From positions 1-34,829 of the forward strand of contig JAFRAH010000043.1 of NCBI GenBank assembly GCA_017405525.1: a stretch of DNA of 34,829 nucleotides, read 5' to 3'. Shown here piece by piece: positions 8,052-15,382 of the stretch. Under the pieces are notes generated by a model that worked only from the letters and a program-made list of their open reading frames with translations, made no database searches and had not been told where the DNA came from. The position numbers were made by a program, and so were the translations under genes. How positions within the stretch are numbered: position 1 is the first letter of the stretch; the number at the start of each line of letters is the position of its first letter. The DNA is from Synergistaceae bacterium. GTDB taxonomy: Bacteria; Synergistota; Synergistia; Synergistales; Aminobacteriaceae.

Positions 8052-9017
8052 CTAGTTCATTTTGTTGATGAGGCTCAGCATCTCCGGGCTCAATGATTTA
8101 TGTTCGCTCCATGCCCTTTCGAGGGGACTTAGCGTGAGTTTGTGGTTTATGTTCCCTACCATCATTCCTGACTTGCCTATCATGAGGTTCTCGGTTGCGA
8201 ATGCTCCCATCCTAGTGGCGAGGACAACGTCAAACGATGTCGGGTGTCCTCCGCGCTGAATGTATCCCAAGACCGTAACGCGTGCATCATACCCGCCAGA
8301 GTCCTGGAGCTGTTCGCGCATCTCTGCGGCAGTCATTACGCCCTCAGCAAGAATGATGAGCGTGTGGCTTCTGTGTTCGGCGTATGAGCTCTTGAGCCTC
8401 TTGGTGAGATCCCCAATGCTCAGGGGCAGCTCAGGAACTACGACGTATTCAGCTCCTGTAGCTACTGCCACTTCAAGGGCAAGAAACCCTGCGTTCCGTC
8501 CCATGACCTCGACCACAAAGAGCCTCTCATGGCTTGATGCCGTATCTCTGAGTTTCATGATGGCCTCAAGGGCTGTGTTTACTGCCGTGTCAAAGCCGAT
8601 AGTCTCATCAGTGCCGGTTATGTCGTTGTCGATTGTTCCGGGAATGCCTATCGTAGGGAACCCCATATCATGGAGAGCCTTTGCGCCGTGAAATGACCCG
8701 TCCCCGCCAATTACTACGAGGCCGTCAATTCCTGCATCCCTCATCTTCATGAGAGCCTCTTCACGTCCTTCGGGGGTCTTGAAGCGTTCACTTCGTGCCG
8801 TCTTGAGGATTGTACCGCCGCTGTGGATTATCCCGCCTACTGCCGCACGGTCAAGGGTGATGAAGTCTCCCTCGATCAGTCCCTCATAGCCTCTTCTTAC
8901 GCCGATGCACTCTTTATCGTTGAACATGCATGTGCGGGCTACAGCTCTTACGGCCGCGTTCATGCCGGGGGAGTCTCCTCCGCTCGTGAGTACAGCGATA
9001 CGGTCCATCTTGATCAT
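8052..9017 (-). CDS. pfkA: ATP-dependent 6-phosphofructokinase
   Basis: The 321-residue protein phosphorylates fructose 6-phosphate to the 1,6-bisphosphate in glycolysis. Motifs include TSGGDSPGMNAAVRAV near the start, GGDGSFHGA near residue 105, PGTIDNDI, and MGRNAGFLAL. The glycine in GGDG together with glycine in PGTIDND (instead of lysine) points to the ATP-using rather than the pyrophosphate-using class. The length matches the bacterial short form. Two ATG codons are possible; the first, at 9017, has AAGGAAG 11 bases upstream and is preferred. It lies upstream of rho in the same direction, with a hairpin but no clear terminator between them. Confidence 0.96.
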   Translation of the reverse strand: MIKMDRIAVLTSGGDSPGMNAAVRAVARTCMFNDKECIGVRRGYEGLIEGDFITLDRAAVGGIIHSGGTILKTARSERFKTPEGREEALMKMRDAGIDGLVVIGGDGSFHGAKALHDMGFPTIGIPGTIDNDITGTDETIGFDTAVNTALEAIMKLRDTASSHERLFVVEVMGRNAGFLALEVAVATGAEYVVVPELPLSIGDLTKRLKSSYAEHRSHTLIILAEGVMTAAEMREQLQDSGGYDARVTVLGYIQRGGHPTSFDVVLATRMGAFATENLMIGKSGMMVGNINHKLTLSPLERAWSEHKSLSPEMLSLINKMN

Positions 9018-9087
9018 GATGAATAATACTTCCTTTCGTCTGCTGTGAATGTTTTTGTGATATTGTGAAATGACGTGAATATTTTAG

Positions 9088-9840
9088 CTAATGTGATTGC
9101 AGTTCGTCTATGCGTTTATTTACGTCATTATACTCTGAGTTGAGAGCGTCAATCTGTCTCTGCAGAGCCTCCCTGTCAGCCCGGATCTTTTCCGCCCTCT
9201 TTATGAGCCTGTCAGCCTCCAGCCTGTCTGCTGCCCTTCCTCCTGCAATCTTGCCCCTGTCCTTCGTCAAGTCCCAGACCCAAACAACGTCGCCCTTCCC
9301 TGCCAGTGCGTGGCTTATGACGCTGTCGAATATGAGGCGTATATCCCTTGCACCTTCGAGAATTTCCTTGCCTGTCTTCGGGTCATAGCGTGGGAAGAAG
9401 ACCATTCCGTCCCTTGCACCGAGTATCTTGAAGTTGAAGCGTCTGTCGTAATCTGAAGGGGAGTATTTTTTTCCGCCGACCATTAGGGTTATGTGCTTGT
9501 CGAAAGGCCCGGCATACATTGGCATTCCGCGAACGTACATATCAATGTGAAACGGTATCGCCTCGGCAAGGTTAAGATTCTTGAGGAGGGTATACTTGTA
9601 GTTCTCCATCTCGTCGGCAGTCCACATGTTCCTTTCGGCCTCTGAGGCAACGAGCGCGTCAACGTATTCATTCGAGTAGTAGGTAGCCTTGATTCGTATG
9701 GACTGGTCGCCTTCTTTTGTTGTAGCGTTGGTTTCGTGAGACCATGCTGAGAGCGCAGGGTCTTCCGTTTCTGCCGCTAATGAGGACGTGCCTAACATAA
9801 GCAACAAAATCAACGACGCTGTGAATTTTCTTTTGAGCAT
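9088..9840 (-). CDS. Secreted protein of unknown function with C-terminal coiled coil
   Basis: A 250-residue protein with a signal peptide (basic MLKRK, a hydrophobic run to about residue 20, a likely cut after SSLAA). The middle (30-190) is a compact, charged domain I do not recognise, with tyrosine-rich YDRRFNFKI and RYDPKTGKEI segments. Residues 205-250 form a predicted coiled coil with heptad-like spacing (RADREALQRQIDALNSEY). It is probably a periplasmic or outer-surface protein. The ATG at 9840 has AAGGAG upstream. It is divergent from the decarboxylase operon, with about 290 bases of promoter region shared. Confidence 0.75.
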   Translation of the reverse strand: MLKRKFTASLILLLMLGTSSLAAETEDPALSAWSHETNATTKEGDQSIRIKATYYSNEYVDALVASEAERNMWTADEMENYKYTLLKNLNLAEAIPFHIDMYVRGMPMYAGPFDKHITLMVGGKKYSPSDYDRRFNFKILGARDGMVFFPRYDPKTGKEILEGARDIRLIFDSVISHALAGKGDVVWVWDLTKDRGKIAGGRAADRLEADRLIKRAEKIRADREALQRQIDALNSEYNDVNKRIDELQSH

Positions 9841-9929
9841 CCTTGTGAGTTTCTCCTTTGTTCAGTTTTGTGTGAGATTAAAGCTAGCATGATGTGATGT
9901 TGGCTAATGAGCCTGAAAAATTTTCGTGT

Positions 9930-9957
9930 ATTATACAACAAGTTTTCACAGTGTCCA
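9930..9957 (-). promoter_or_regulatory. Sigma-70-type promoter for the leftward secreted-protein gene
   Basis: On the minus strand TGGACA (9952-9957) and TATAAT (9930-9935) are separated by 16 bases, about 90 bases before the start codon. No other clear element is seen in the 9841-10126 gap except the rightward promoter. Confidence 0.45.
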
Positions 9958-10041
9958 GACAATCAGGCTTGATGATTTGCCAGTGATTAAGTGGGACAAA
10001 GCACAGCAATAAACACGGAGGCTTGTATCATGTGTAAATCT

Positions 10042-10070
10042 TTGCAATGAAATAATTATTATGATATTCT
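10042..10070 (+). promoter_or_regulatory. Sigma-70-type promoter for the decarboxylase operon
   Basis: TTGCAA (10042-10047) and TATTCT (10065-10070) are separated by 17 bases, 56 bases before the ATG of the carboxyltransferase gene. Confidence 0.5.
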
Positions 10071-10126
10071 AACCTGCATTCAGACATATTCACACAATAC
10101 CAAAAGAAGGAGGACTTTGGCAGGAT

Positions 10127-11686
10127 ATGGGATTTCGTACTATCGAAGAGCTTTGCGCTGAACTTGACGGAAAACGCAAATCAGCTCTTTCAGGCGGAGG
10201 AGAAGAAGCCCTCGCAAAACAGAAGTCCAAAGGCAAGGGAACAGCCCGCGAACGTATAGCACAGCTGCTTGATCCGGGTTCGTTCGTTGAGCTTGACGAG
10301 TTCGTTACCCACAGGTGCAGCAATTTCGGCCTTGAGGAGAGGAAGCCCCTGGGTGATGGAGTAGTTACCGGCTGGGGAACAATCGGGGGCAGGAAGGTCT
10401 TCATCTACAGCCAGGACTTTACGGTGTTCGGCGGGTCATTGGGCGAGAAACACGCGGACAAGATCTGCAAGGTTATCGACATGGCCATGCAGAACGGCTG
10501 CCCCGTAATCGGCATCAATGACTCAGGCGGCGCAAGAATCCAGGAAGGCACTGACGCGCTCAACGGCTACGGAAAGATCTTCCGTCGCAACACAATGGCC
10601 AGCGGAGTAATCCCCCAGTTCAGCATCATCATGGGCCCCACAGCAGGAGGAGCAGTATACAGCCCCGCACTCACTGACTACATATTTATGGTTGACGGCG
10701 AGAGCATCATGCACATAACCGGCCCTGAAGTCGTCAAGGCAGTAACGGGCGAGGCAGTAACCAGTGAGGAACTCGGAGGAGCAGAGACACATAACACCGT
10801 CAGCGGAGTAGCACACTTCGAGGCCAAAGATGAGGCAGAATGCTTCGAGCAGGTTCGCAAAGTCCTGTCGTATTTGCCGCTGAACAACCTTGACGATGCA
10901 CCCATAAAGGCCACGAATGATGACCCGCAGAGGGCAGATATTGCATTGCGCGAGATCGTCCCCGTCAATCCCAACAAAGGCTACGATGTCCACGAGGTCA
11001 TAAGGCGCGTAGTTGATGACGGGGAATTTCTGGAGGTTCAGGCTGGCTGGGCAAAGAATATCGTTACAGGCTACGGAAGAATAGGCTGCCGTCCTGTCGG
11101 TATAGTCGCCAATAACGCGGACGTACTTGCGGGATGCCTCGATATTGACGCGTCCGACAAGGCTTCAAGGTTCGTTCGTCATTGCGATGCGTTCAACCTG
11201 CCCATAGTTACGTTCGTCGATGTACCCGGATATTTGCCCGGTGCAGACCAGGAACGCGGAGGGATTATCCGCAAGGGTGCAAAGCTCCTCTATGCATACA
11301 GTGAGGCAAGCGTCCCGTTAATCAGCGTCATAATGAGGAAGGCTTACGGCGGTGCTTATCTGGCAATGTCGAGCAAGTCCCTCGGTGCTGATGCTGTGTT
11401 TGCGTGGCCACAAGCTGAAATCGCAGTGATGGGTGCTGAGGGTGCCGCAAGCATAGTGTTCAAGAAGGAGATTGACGGAGCAGATGACCCTAGCGCGAAG
11501 AGGCTTGAGAAGATTGACGATTACCGCGATGCATTCGCCAATCCCTACAGGGCGGCAGAACGTGGCTATGTTGACCGCGTTATCATGCCCGAAGAGACAC
11601 GCAAGGTAGTGTGCCAGGCACTCGACGCAATGGAGAGCAAGAGAGAGACCAGACCGGCCAAGAAGCATGGAGTAATTCCTCATTAG
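10127..11686 (+). CDS. mmdA: Acyl-CoA carboxyltransferase, methylmalonyl-CoA decarboxylase alpha subunit type
   Basis: The 519-residue protein of the carboxyl transferase family moves a carboxyl group from an acyl-CoA, probably (S)-methylmalonyl-CoA, to biotin. It has two crotonase-like halves. The first carries GGARIQEG near residues 132-139 and GPTAGGAVYSPALTD near 167. The second carries DVPGYLPGADQERGGIIRKGAKLL near 365 and MRKAYGGAYLAM near 402; these glycine-rich loops form the oxyanion holes for CoA ester and biotin. The start region (KQKSKGKGTARERIAQLLD) matches the family. The ATG has AAGGAGG 13 bases upstream. It heads an operon with a gamma/delta-type membrane subunit and a biotin carrier. 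Propionyl-CoA carboxylase beta subunits are close relatives, but the context favours the decarboxylase type. Confidence 0.92.
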   Translation: MGFRTIEELCAELDGKRKSALSGGGEEALAKQKSKGKGTARERIAQLLDPGSFVELDEFVTHRCSNFGLEERKPLGDGVVTGWGTIGGRKVFIYSQDFTVFGGSLGEKHADKICKVIDMAMQNGCPVIGINDSGGARIQEGTDALNGYGKIFRRNTMASGVIPQFSIIMGPTAGGAVYSPALTDYIFMVDGESIMHITGPEVVKAVTGEAVTSEELGGAETHNTVSGVAHFEAKDEAECFEQVRKVLSYLPLNNLDDAPIKATNDDPQRADIALREIVPVNPNKGYDVHEVIRRVVDDGEFLEVQAGWAKNIVTGYGRIGCRPVGIVANNADVLAGCLDIDASDKASRFVRHCDAFNLPIVTFVDVPGYLPGADQERGGIIRKGAKLLYAYSEASVPLISVIMRKAYGGAYLAMSSKSLGADAVFAWPQAEIAVMGAEGAASIVFKKEIDGADDPSAKRLEKIDDYRDAFANPYRAAERGYVDRVIMPEETRKVVCQALDAMESKRETRPAKKHGVIPH

Positions 11687-11707
11687 GGACAGGAGGGAAG
11701 AAGTATA

Positions 11708-12103
11708 ATGCATTTCGAGGGACTTTCAGGAGCAATTAACGTCAGCGTAGTAGCATTCTCGATAGTGTTCGGAGTACTTTTAGTGCTCACGGGCGTAATC
11801 TACGGAATGAAACTGTTTGCAGGCGGGGAAGAAAAAAAAAATGATGTAGCCCCGTCCAAACCATCAGCTCCCGCACCGTCATCACCCAAGCCCGCACCCG
11901 TAAAGGCACAGTCAGCGGACAAGGCAAAAATCGTAGCGGCAATAACGGCGGCAATAGTGGAGTTCACCGGGACGAGTGATTTCCGTATAGCGTCGATTGA
12001 GGCGGAAGTTCCGGGTATCCCGATGGATTACTGGACGGCAAGATGGAAGACAGCAGGAATGATTGGGCTCAACATGAACGGGCTCAACAGGAAGTGGCAC
12101 TAA
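11708..12103 (+). CDS. Decarboxylase gamma/delta subunit, OadG/MmdD-type
   Basis: The 131-residue protein has one N-terminal membrane helix (about residues 12-35), a charged lysine-rich turn, an Ala/Pro/Ser/Lys linker (45-75), and a C-terminal soluble segment. This is the layout of the small subunit that anchors and assembles sodium-pumping decarboxylases. The C-terminal part (IVAAITAAIVEFTGTSDFRI) resembles the OadG/MmdD tail. The ATG at 11708 follows a GGAGGGAAG-type site and lies 21 bases after the carboxyltransferase stop. A run of ten A residues (11832-11841) encodes the Glu-Lys-Lys-Asn stretch after the membrane helix and could cause slippage. Confidence 0.8.
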   Translation: MHFEGLSGAINVSVVAFSIVFGVLLVLTGVIYGMKLFAGGEEKKNDVAPSKPSAPAPSSPKPAPVKAQSADKAKIVAAITAAIVEFTGTSDFRIASIEAEVPGIPMDYWTARWKTAGMIGLNMNGLNRKWH

Positions 12104-12128
12104 CGACAACGAAAGGAGAAATAGAATC

Positions 12129-12530
12129 GTGAGCAGCAAATACAGAGTAGTAGTAGACGGCACTGCATACACCGTAGAGGTTGAGGCACTCGGAGCAGGA
12201 GCAGCAATTCCCGCCCCCGCAGCAGCACCCGCACCCGCAGCGGCAGCACCGGCCCCGGCAGCAGCCCCCGCGCCCGCACCTGAAGCACCCGCCGCCCCCG
12301 CACCCGTGGCAGAAGGCGCAATGACCGTAACGGCACCGATGCCCGGAAAGATCCTCAGCCTCAAGGTCAACGTTGGCGACAGCGTGAACAGTGGTGACCT
12401 CGTGTTATTGCTTGAGGCAATGAAGATGGAGAATGAAGTTTTCGCCACAGCATCAGGCAAGGTTACGGAGATCCGCGTGAAGTCCGGCGACAGCGTCAAC
12501 ACCGGCGATGTCCTCATGGTGATAGCGTAG
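12129..12530 (+). CDS. mmdC: Biotin carboxyl carrier protein of the decarboxylase
   Basis: The 133-residue protein has a short N-terminal domain (SSKYRVVVDGTAYTVEVE), a long alanine-proline linker (about 22-60), and a biotinyl domain. The biotin attachment motif is EAMKMENEV with the modified lysine at about residue 99; the domain begins near APMPGKI. The biotin swings between the carboxyltransferase and the membrane decarboxylase subunit. The start is GTG at 12129 with AAAGGAG 10 bases upstream. It is the last gene of the operon, as a strong terminator follows. The repetitive linker DNA (GCAGCACCCGC-type units) could vary in length between strains. Confidence 0.95.
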   Translation: MSSKYRVVVDGTAYTVEVEALGAGAAIPAPAAAPAPAAAAPAPAAAPAPAPEAPAAPAPVAEGAMTVTAPMPGKILSLKVNVGDSVNSGDLVLLLEAMKMENEVFATASGKVTEIRVKSGDSVNTGDVLMVIA

Positions 12531-12553
12531 GAACAAGAGACATTAAAGCACAG

Positions 12554-12590
12554 TCCCTCCTGTGGAGAAATTCTGCGGGAGGGATTTTTT
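12554..12590 (+). terminator. Intrinsic terminator of the decarboxylase operon
   Basis: TCCCTCC (12554-12560) pairs with GGAGGGA (12578-12584), followed by six T residues. It shows that the operon stops here and does not continue into a membrane beta-subunit gene. Confidence 0.9.
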
Positions 12591-12615
12591 GCAGACACTA
12601 AAGGAGGCATTAACG

Positions 12616-12912
12616 ATGCGTAAAATTTTAGCTTTGTCCCTCATAATCAGCGTCATTTTGTGCGGAATATCTGAGGCAGTCTTCAGGAGCTTCCCTGCTG
12701 ATGGAGTATGCACCGGCGATTACGTCAGGTATCGTTCAAGACCAAGCACTAACTCGAAAATTCTCGGAAGGCTCTTTGAGGGCGACAGTGTTACGGTTGT
12801 TTCGGAGAGAAGGGTCGGCAAACAGATATGGTACGAGATATATGACCCTAACGATGAGGATCGTACAGTGTGGGTTTCAGGGCAGTACATAGTCCCGGAA
12901 GATGAGTTTTAG
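12616..12912 (+). CDS. Secreted SH3-like domain protein
   Basis: A 98-residue protein with a signal peptide (MRKILALSLIISVILCGISEA) and a single bacterial SH3 domain. The domain shows VRYRSRPSTNSKILGRL and GDSVTVVSE, then a conserved tryptophan (IWYEIY) and VWVSGQYI. Such domains bind peptidoglycan or other envelope ligands. The start is ATG at 12616, set by AAGGAGG at 12601-12607; an open frame runs further upstream but would begin inside the preceding terminator. The gene is flanked by terminators on both sides, so it is probably transcribed from a local promoter I cannot place with confidence. Confidence 0.88.
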   Translation: MRKILALSLIISVILCGISEAVFRSFPADGVCTGDYVRYRSRPSTNSKILGRLFEGDSVTVVSERRVGKQIWYEIYDPNDEDRTVWVSGQYIVPEDEF

Positions 12913-12944
12913 CCATTAACGCGTGATTGTGTGCAATAATATCA

Positions 12945-12981
12945 CTCAGGAGGTCAGTTACTCGGCTTCCTGAGTTTTTTT
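12945..12981 (+). terminator. Intrinsic terminator after the SH3 protein gene
   Basis: CTCAGGA (12945-12951) pairs with TCCTGAG (12968-12974), followed by seven T residues. It lies only 22 bases before the helicase ATG, so the hairpin could also sit in the helicase leader. Confidence 0.85.
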
Positions 12982-13003
12982 GCTAGGAGACATAAATTTT
13001 TTC

Positions 13004-14614
13004 ATGACAGATTTCAATTCTTACGGCCTCAGAAAAGAATTACTAGCCGCCCTGAAAGAACACGGATTTGATACGCCTATGGAAGTTCAGGACAGGGTAC
13101 TTTCTGAGGACTGGAACAGCGACCTTATAGTGAGGGCACGTACAGGTTCAGGAAAAACCCTCGCATTCCTCCTCCCGTTACTTCAGGAAATGAAAATTGG
13201 TGAGCACATCCCCCAGATACTCATACTTGCACCAACACGTGAGCTTGCCCAGCAGACAGCAGACGAGGCCGAATTTCTCGGACGTTTTCTCAGAGTATCA
13301 TGTGCCTCACTCGTCGGGGGAATGGACATAGTCCCACAGCTCAAGGCACTGAAGCACGGGGCGGCAATAATCGCCGGAACTCCCGGACGTGTACGCGACC
13401 ACATACAGCGGGGGACTCTCAGGACAGACGGCATTCACAGCGTTGTTCTCGATGAGGGGGACTTGATGCTCGACATGGGATTCCGTGAGGAGCTTGAGGC
13501 AATCCTTGAGACCATGCCCGAAGGCAGGAGGTGGCTATTCTCCGCGACAATGCCCCTTGAGGTCCGGGAACTGGCCAGCAACTACCTGAATGACCCCGTA
13601 ACACTCTCGGTCAATGAGGAAGGTGAACAGCACGGCGATATTCTTCACCGCGTCTACAGAATACCATCACAGAAAAGATTTGAGGGACTGGTTGATGTGT
13701 TGCTGTGGGAGCACCCTTCACGCAGTCTTGTGTTCTGCCACACGAAGATGGAGTCAATCGAGATAGCCCAGAGATTGCAGGATCACGGGTTCAGTGCTGC
13801 GGCATTGCAGGGGGACATGACACAGGGCGAGCGCAACGCAGTACTTGCCTCGTTCAAGTCGGGATCTGTACCGTGCCTTGTCGCAACCAACGTAGCCGCA
13901 AGAGGACTCGATATTGAGGGTGTCAGCCACGTGATACAGTTGGGGCTACCTGATGACCGGGAGACGTTCATTCACAGGAGCGGAAGGACAGGAAGGGCAG
14001 GACATGAGGGCGTGAACTTGGTGTTGCTTGCGCCGCCGGAGATTGGGAGATTTCGCGAGATGCTCAGGGGTACGGACATACGGACGGAATGGCAGGATAT
14101 ACCAGGCATCGAGAAGATACGTTCAGCATGGAGGGACTCAGCCGAGCAGGATATATTCGCCGCACCAATCGATGAGTTCTACGGGGAATGCGTGAAGTGG
14201 GCTGATGACCTCATAACGAGGGCTGAACCCAAAGTGATAATCGCCAAGCTGCTGGCCGTCCTGAGCACTCGAAACAGGGGCTACAGCCTTGACCGTGAAC
14301 TACAGAGGGAGCAGGAGAGACGCACAAGGAAGCCTTCAGCGAAACCCAAGCCCAAAGCCGCAGGACTGACTCCCAAGCCGAAGGGAGCATTCAAGCGTTT
14401 CAGGAGCAGTCAGGCTCAGGATGTCGGCCATGTCCTGAACGCAATGTGCCGGGCCCTCAAGGTTGAACGTTCAGAGGTCGGGGCAATAAGGCTCAAGGAC
14501 AATCACGTTATTGTGGAGCTTATGCCGCTTGCTGTTTCGAGGCTTGAGCAGGGGATGGCTGGGTTGTCGAAGTTCGGGCTTTACCCTGACGAGGAGAAAC
14601 GAAGGAGAAGGTAG
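13004..14614 (+). CDS. DEAD-box-family ATP-dependent RNA helicase with a DEGD motif II
   Basis: A 536-residue helicase with all main motifs: Q motif GFDTPMEVQ, motif I ARTGSGKT, Ia PTRELAQ, Ib TPGR, motif II DEGD (residues 150-153), III SATM, V ATNVAARGLD and VI HRSGRTGRAG. A C-terminal DbpA-type RNA-binding domain covers about 455-525 (DVGHVLNAMCRALKVERSEVGAIRL). Proteins with this tail remodel ribosomal RNA during assembly or help decay mRNA. Motif II has glycine in place of the usual alanine, which is uncommon. The ATG at 13004 is chosen because it starts the conserved FNSYGL segment; GGAG lies 14 bases upstream. A TTG at 12980 would add eight residues but overlaps the terminator. Confidence 0.93.
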   Translation: MTDFNSYGLRKELLAALKEHGFDTPMEVQDRVLSEDWNSDLIVRARTGSGKTLAFLLPLLQEMKIGEHIPQILILAPTRELAQQTADEAEFLGRFLRVSCASLVGGMDIVPQLKALKHGAAIIAGTPGRVRDHIQRGTLRTDGIHSVVLDEGDLMLDMGFREELEAILETMPEGRRWLFSATMPLEVRELASNYLNDPVTLSVNEEGEQHGDILHRVYRIPSQKRFEGLVDVLLWEHPSRSLVFCHTKMESIEIAQRLQDHGFSAAALQGDMTQGERNAVLASFKSGSVPCLVATNVAARGLDIEGVSHVIQLGLPDDRETFIHRSGRTGRAGHEGVNLVLLAPPEIGRFREMLRGTDIRTEWQDIPGIEKIRSAWRDSAEQDIFAAPIDEFYGECVKWADDLITRAEPKVIIAKLLAVLSTRNRGYSLDRELQREQERRTRKPSAKPKPKAAGLTPKPKGAFKRFRSSQAQDVGHVLNAMCRALKVERSEVGAIRLKDNHVIVELMPLAVSRLEQGMAGLSKFGLYPDEEKRRRR

Positions 14615-14628
14615 CTTTTCGGGAATGG

Positions 14629-14661
14629 CAGGCCGTCAAGTGGGGCGGTCTGTTTTTTTTT
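14629..14661 (+). terminator. Intrinsic terminator after the helicase gene
   Basis: CAGGCCG (14629-14635) pairs with CGGTCTG (14646-14652) with one wobble, followed by nine T residues. Confidence 0.9.
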
Positions 14662-14697
14662 GCGCAATCATGACCATATGATGTAAATTCTTGAATT

Positions 14698-14716
14698 TTA
14701 TGATGTATTATCATAA
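14698..14716 (+). promoter_or_regulatory. Palindromic operator in the toxin-antitoxin promoter
   Basis: TTATGAT-N5-ATCATAA is a perfect 7-base inverted repeat. It lies between a TTGAAT -35-like box (14691-14696) and a TAATAT -10-like box (14714-14719). A half-site-like ATGATGTA also occurs about 20 bases upstream. This position suits autorepression by the antitoxin. Confidence 0.55.
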
Positions 14717-14751
14717 TATATACGTTGTATCAATAAAAGGAGAGATATATA

Positions 14752-15018
14752 TTGCCTGTTTCAACTATTATTGCTAAGGTTGACGAAGAAGACAAAAGAA
14801 ATTTCAGCGCGTTCTGCAGTTCTGTGGGACTCAATGTATCTTCAGCTATCAATATCTTCATTAAGACCGTGCTCAGGGAAAAGCGCATACCCTTCATGAT
14901 TGCACAGAATACAGACCCTTTTTATTCCCCTGAGAATCAAGCATACGTTATGAAGTCAGTACAGGAACTCAGGGAAGGTAAAGGCAGCTCCCATGAATTG
15001 ATTGAACCTGAAGAATAA
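14752..15018 (+). CDS. RelB/DinJ-family antitoxin
   Basis: An 88-residue protein with the ribbon-helix-helix start of the RelB/DinJ family: a short beta strand (STIIAKVDEEDK), then helix FSAFCSSVGLNVSSAINIFIKTVLREKRIPF. The family ending RIPF follows the second helix. The C-terminal part (50-88) is acidic and probably wraps the toxin. It binds DNA as a dimer and should repress its own promoter, where a palindrome is visible. The start is TTG at 14752 with AAAGGAG upstream at 9-base spacing. It ends 4 bases before the toxin ATG, so the two are cotranslated. Confidence 0.88.
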   Translation: MPVSTIIAKVDEEDKRNFSAFCSSVGLNVSSAINIFIKTVLREKRIPFMIAQNTDPFYSPENQAYVMKSVQELREGKGSSHELIEPEE

Positions 15019-15022
15019 AGCT

Positions 15023-15289
15023 ATGGCTGAAAAAATATGGTCAGATGATGCTTGGAGAGATTATCTTTACTGGCAATGTCAGGACAAGAAAACCTTAAAG
15101 CGCATTAACGACCTCATCAAAGATATAGAACGCAACGGATGCCTTGAAGGTATTGGTGAACCTGAACCACTGAAAGGAAATTTACAGGGTGAGTTCAGCA
15201 GAAAGATTAACAAAAAGGATCGTCTTGTCTATCACATGGAGGACGGCAGGATTTATATAGCACACTGCAAGGGGCATTACGATGAATGA
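15023..15289 (+). CDS. YoeB/Txe-family mRNA interferase toxin
   Basis: An 88-residue RelE-fold toxin that cuts mRNA in the ribosomal A site. The sequence follows YoeB closely: KIWSDDAWRDYLYW at the start, INDLIKDIERNG, GEPEPLKGNLQGEFSRKI, and RLVYH. Expected catalytic residues are present: glutamate in LEGIGEPEPL (about E42), arginine R67 in RLVY, and the terminal His-Tyr pair (H85, Y86). The start is the ATG at 15023, four bases after the antitoxin stop; an in-frame TTG at 15002 would overlap the antitoxin. YoeB is more often paired with a YefM-type antitoxin; here the partner is RelB/DinJ-like. Confidence 0.92.
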   Translation: MAEKIWSDDAWRDYLYWQCQDKKTLKRINDLIKDIERNGCLEGIGEPEPLKGNLQGEFSRKINKKDRLVYHMEDGRIYIAHCKGHYDE

Positions 15290-15333
15290 CAGCAATTCTT
15301 CAGGCTGCCTTTTGCCTAAACCAAGGCTTAAGG

Positions 15334-15342
15334 TGCTATCAT
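15334..15342 (+). promoter_or_regulatory. Extended -10 box (TGCTATCAT) before the aldo/keto reductase
   Basis: TGCTATCAT differs by one base from the window's TGCTATAAT motif and is followed by AACGC. TTGCCT at 15312-15317 is a possible -35 box with long (19-base) spacing. Confidence 0.45.
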
Positions 15343-15382
15343 TAACGCATTCCATAAAATTTTACGAGGGGGTAAAGTTTTC

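Noticed and set aside
12100-12610. Long alanine- or arginine-rich open frames opposite the biotin carrier gene
   Set aside because: They are mirror images of the low-complexity Ala-Pro linker; the forward frame has a ribosome site and a biotin motif.
12562-12615. Upstream start for the SH3 protein
   Set aside because: It would begin within the preceding terminator and lacks a ribosome site; ATG 12616 has both AAGGAGG and a signal peptide.
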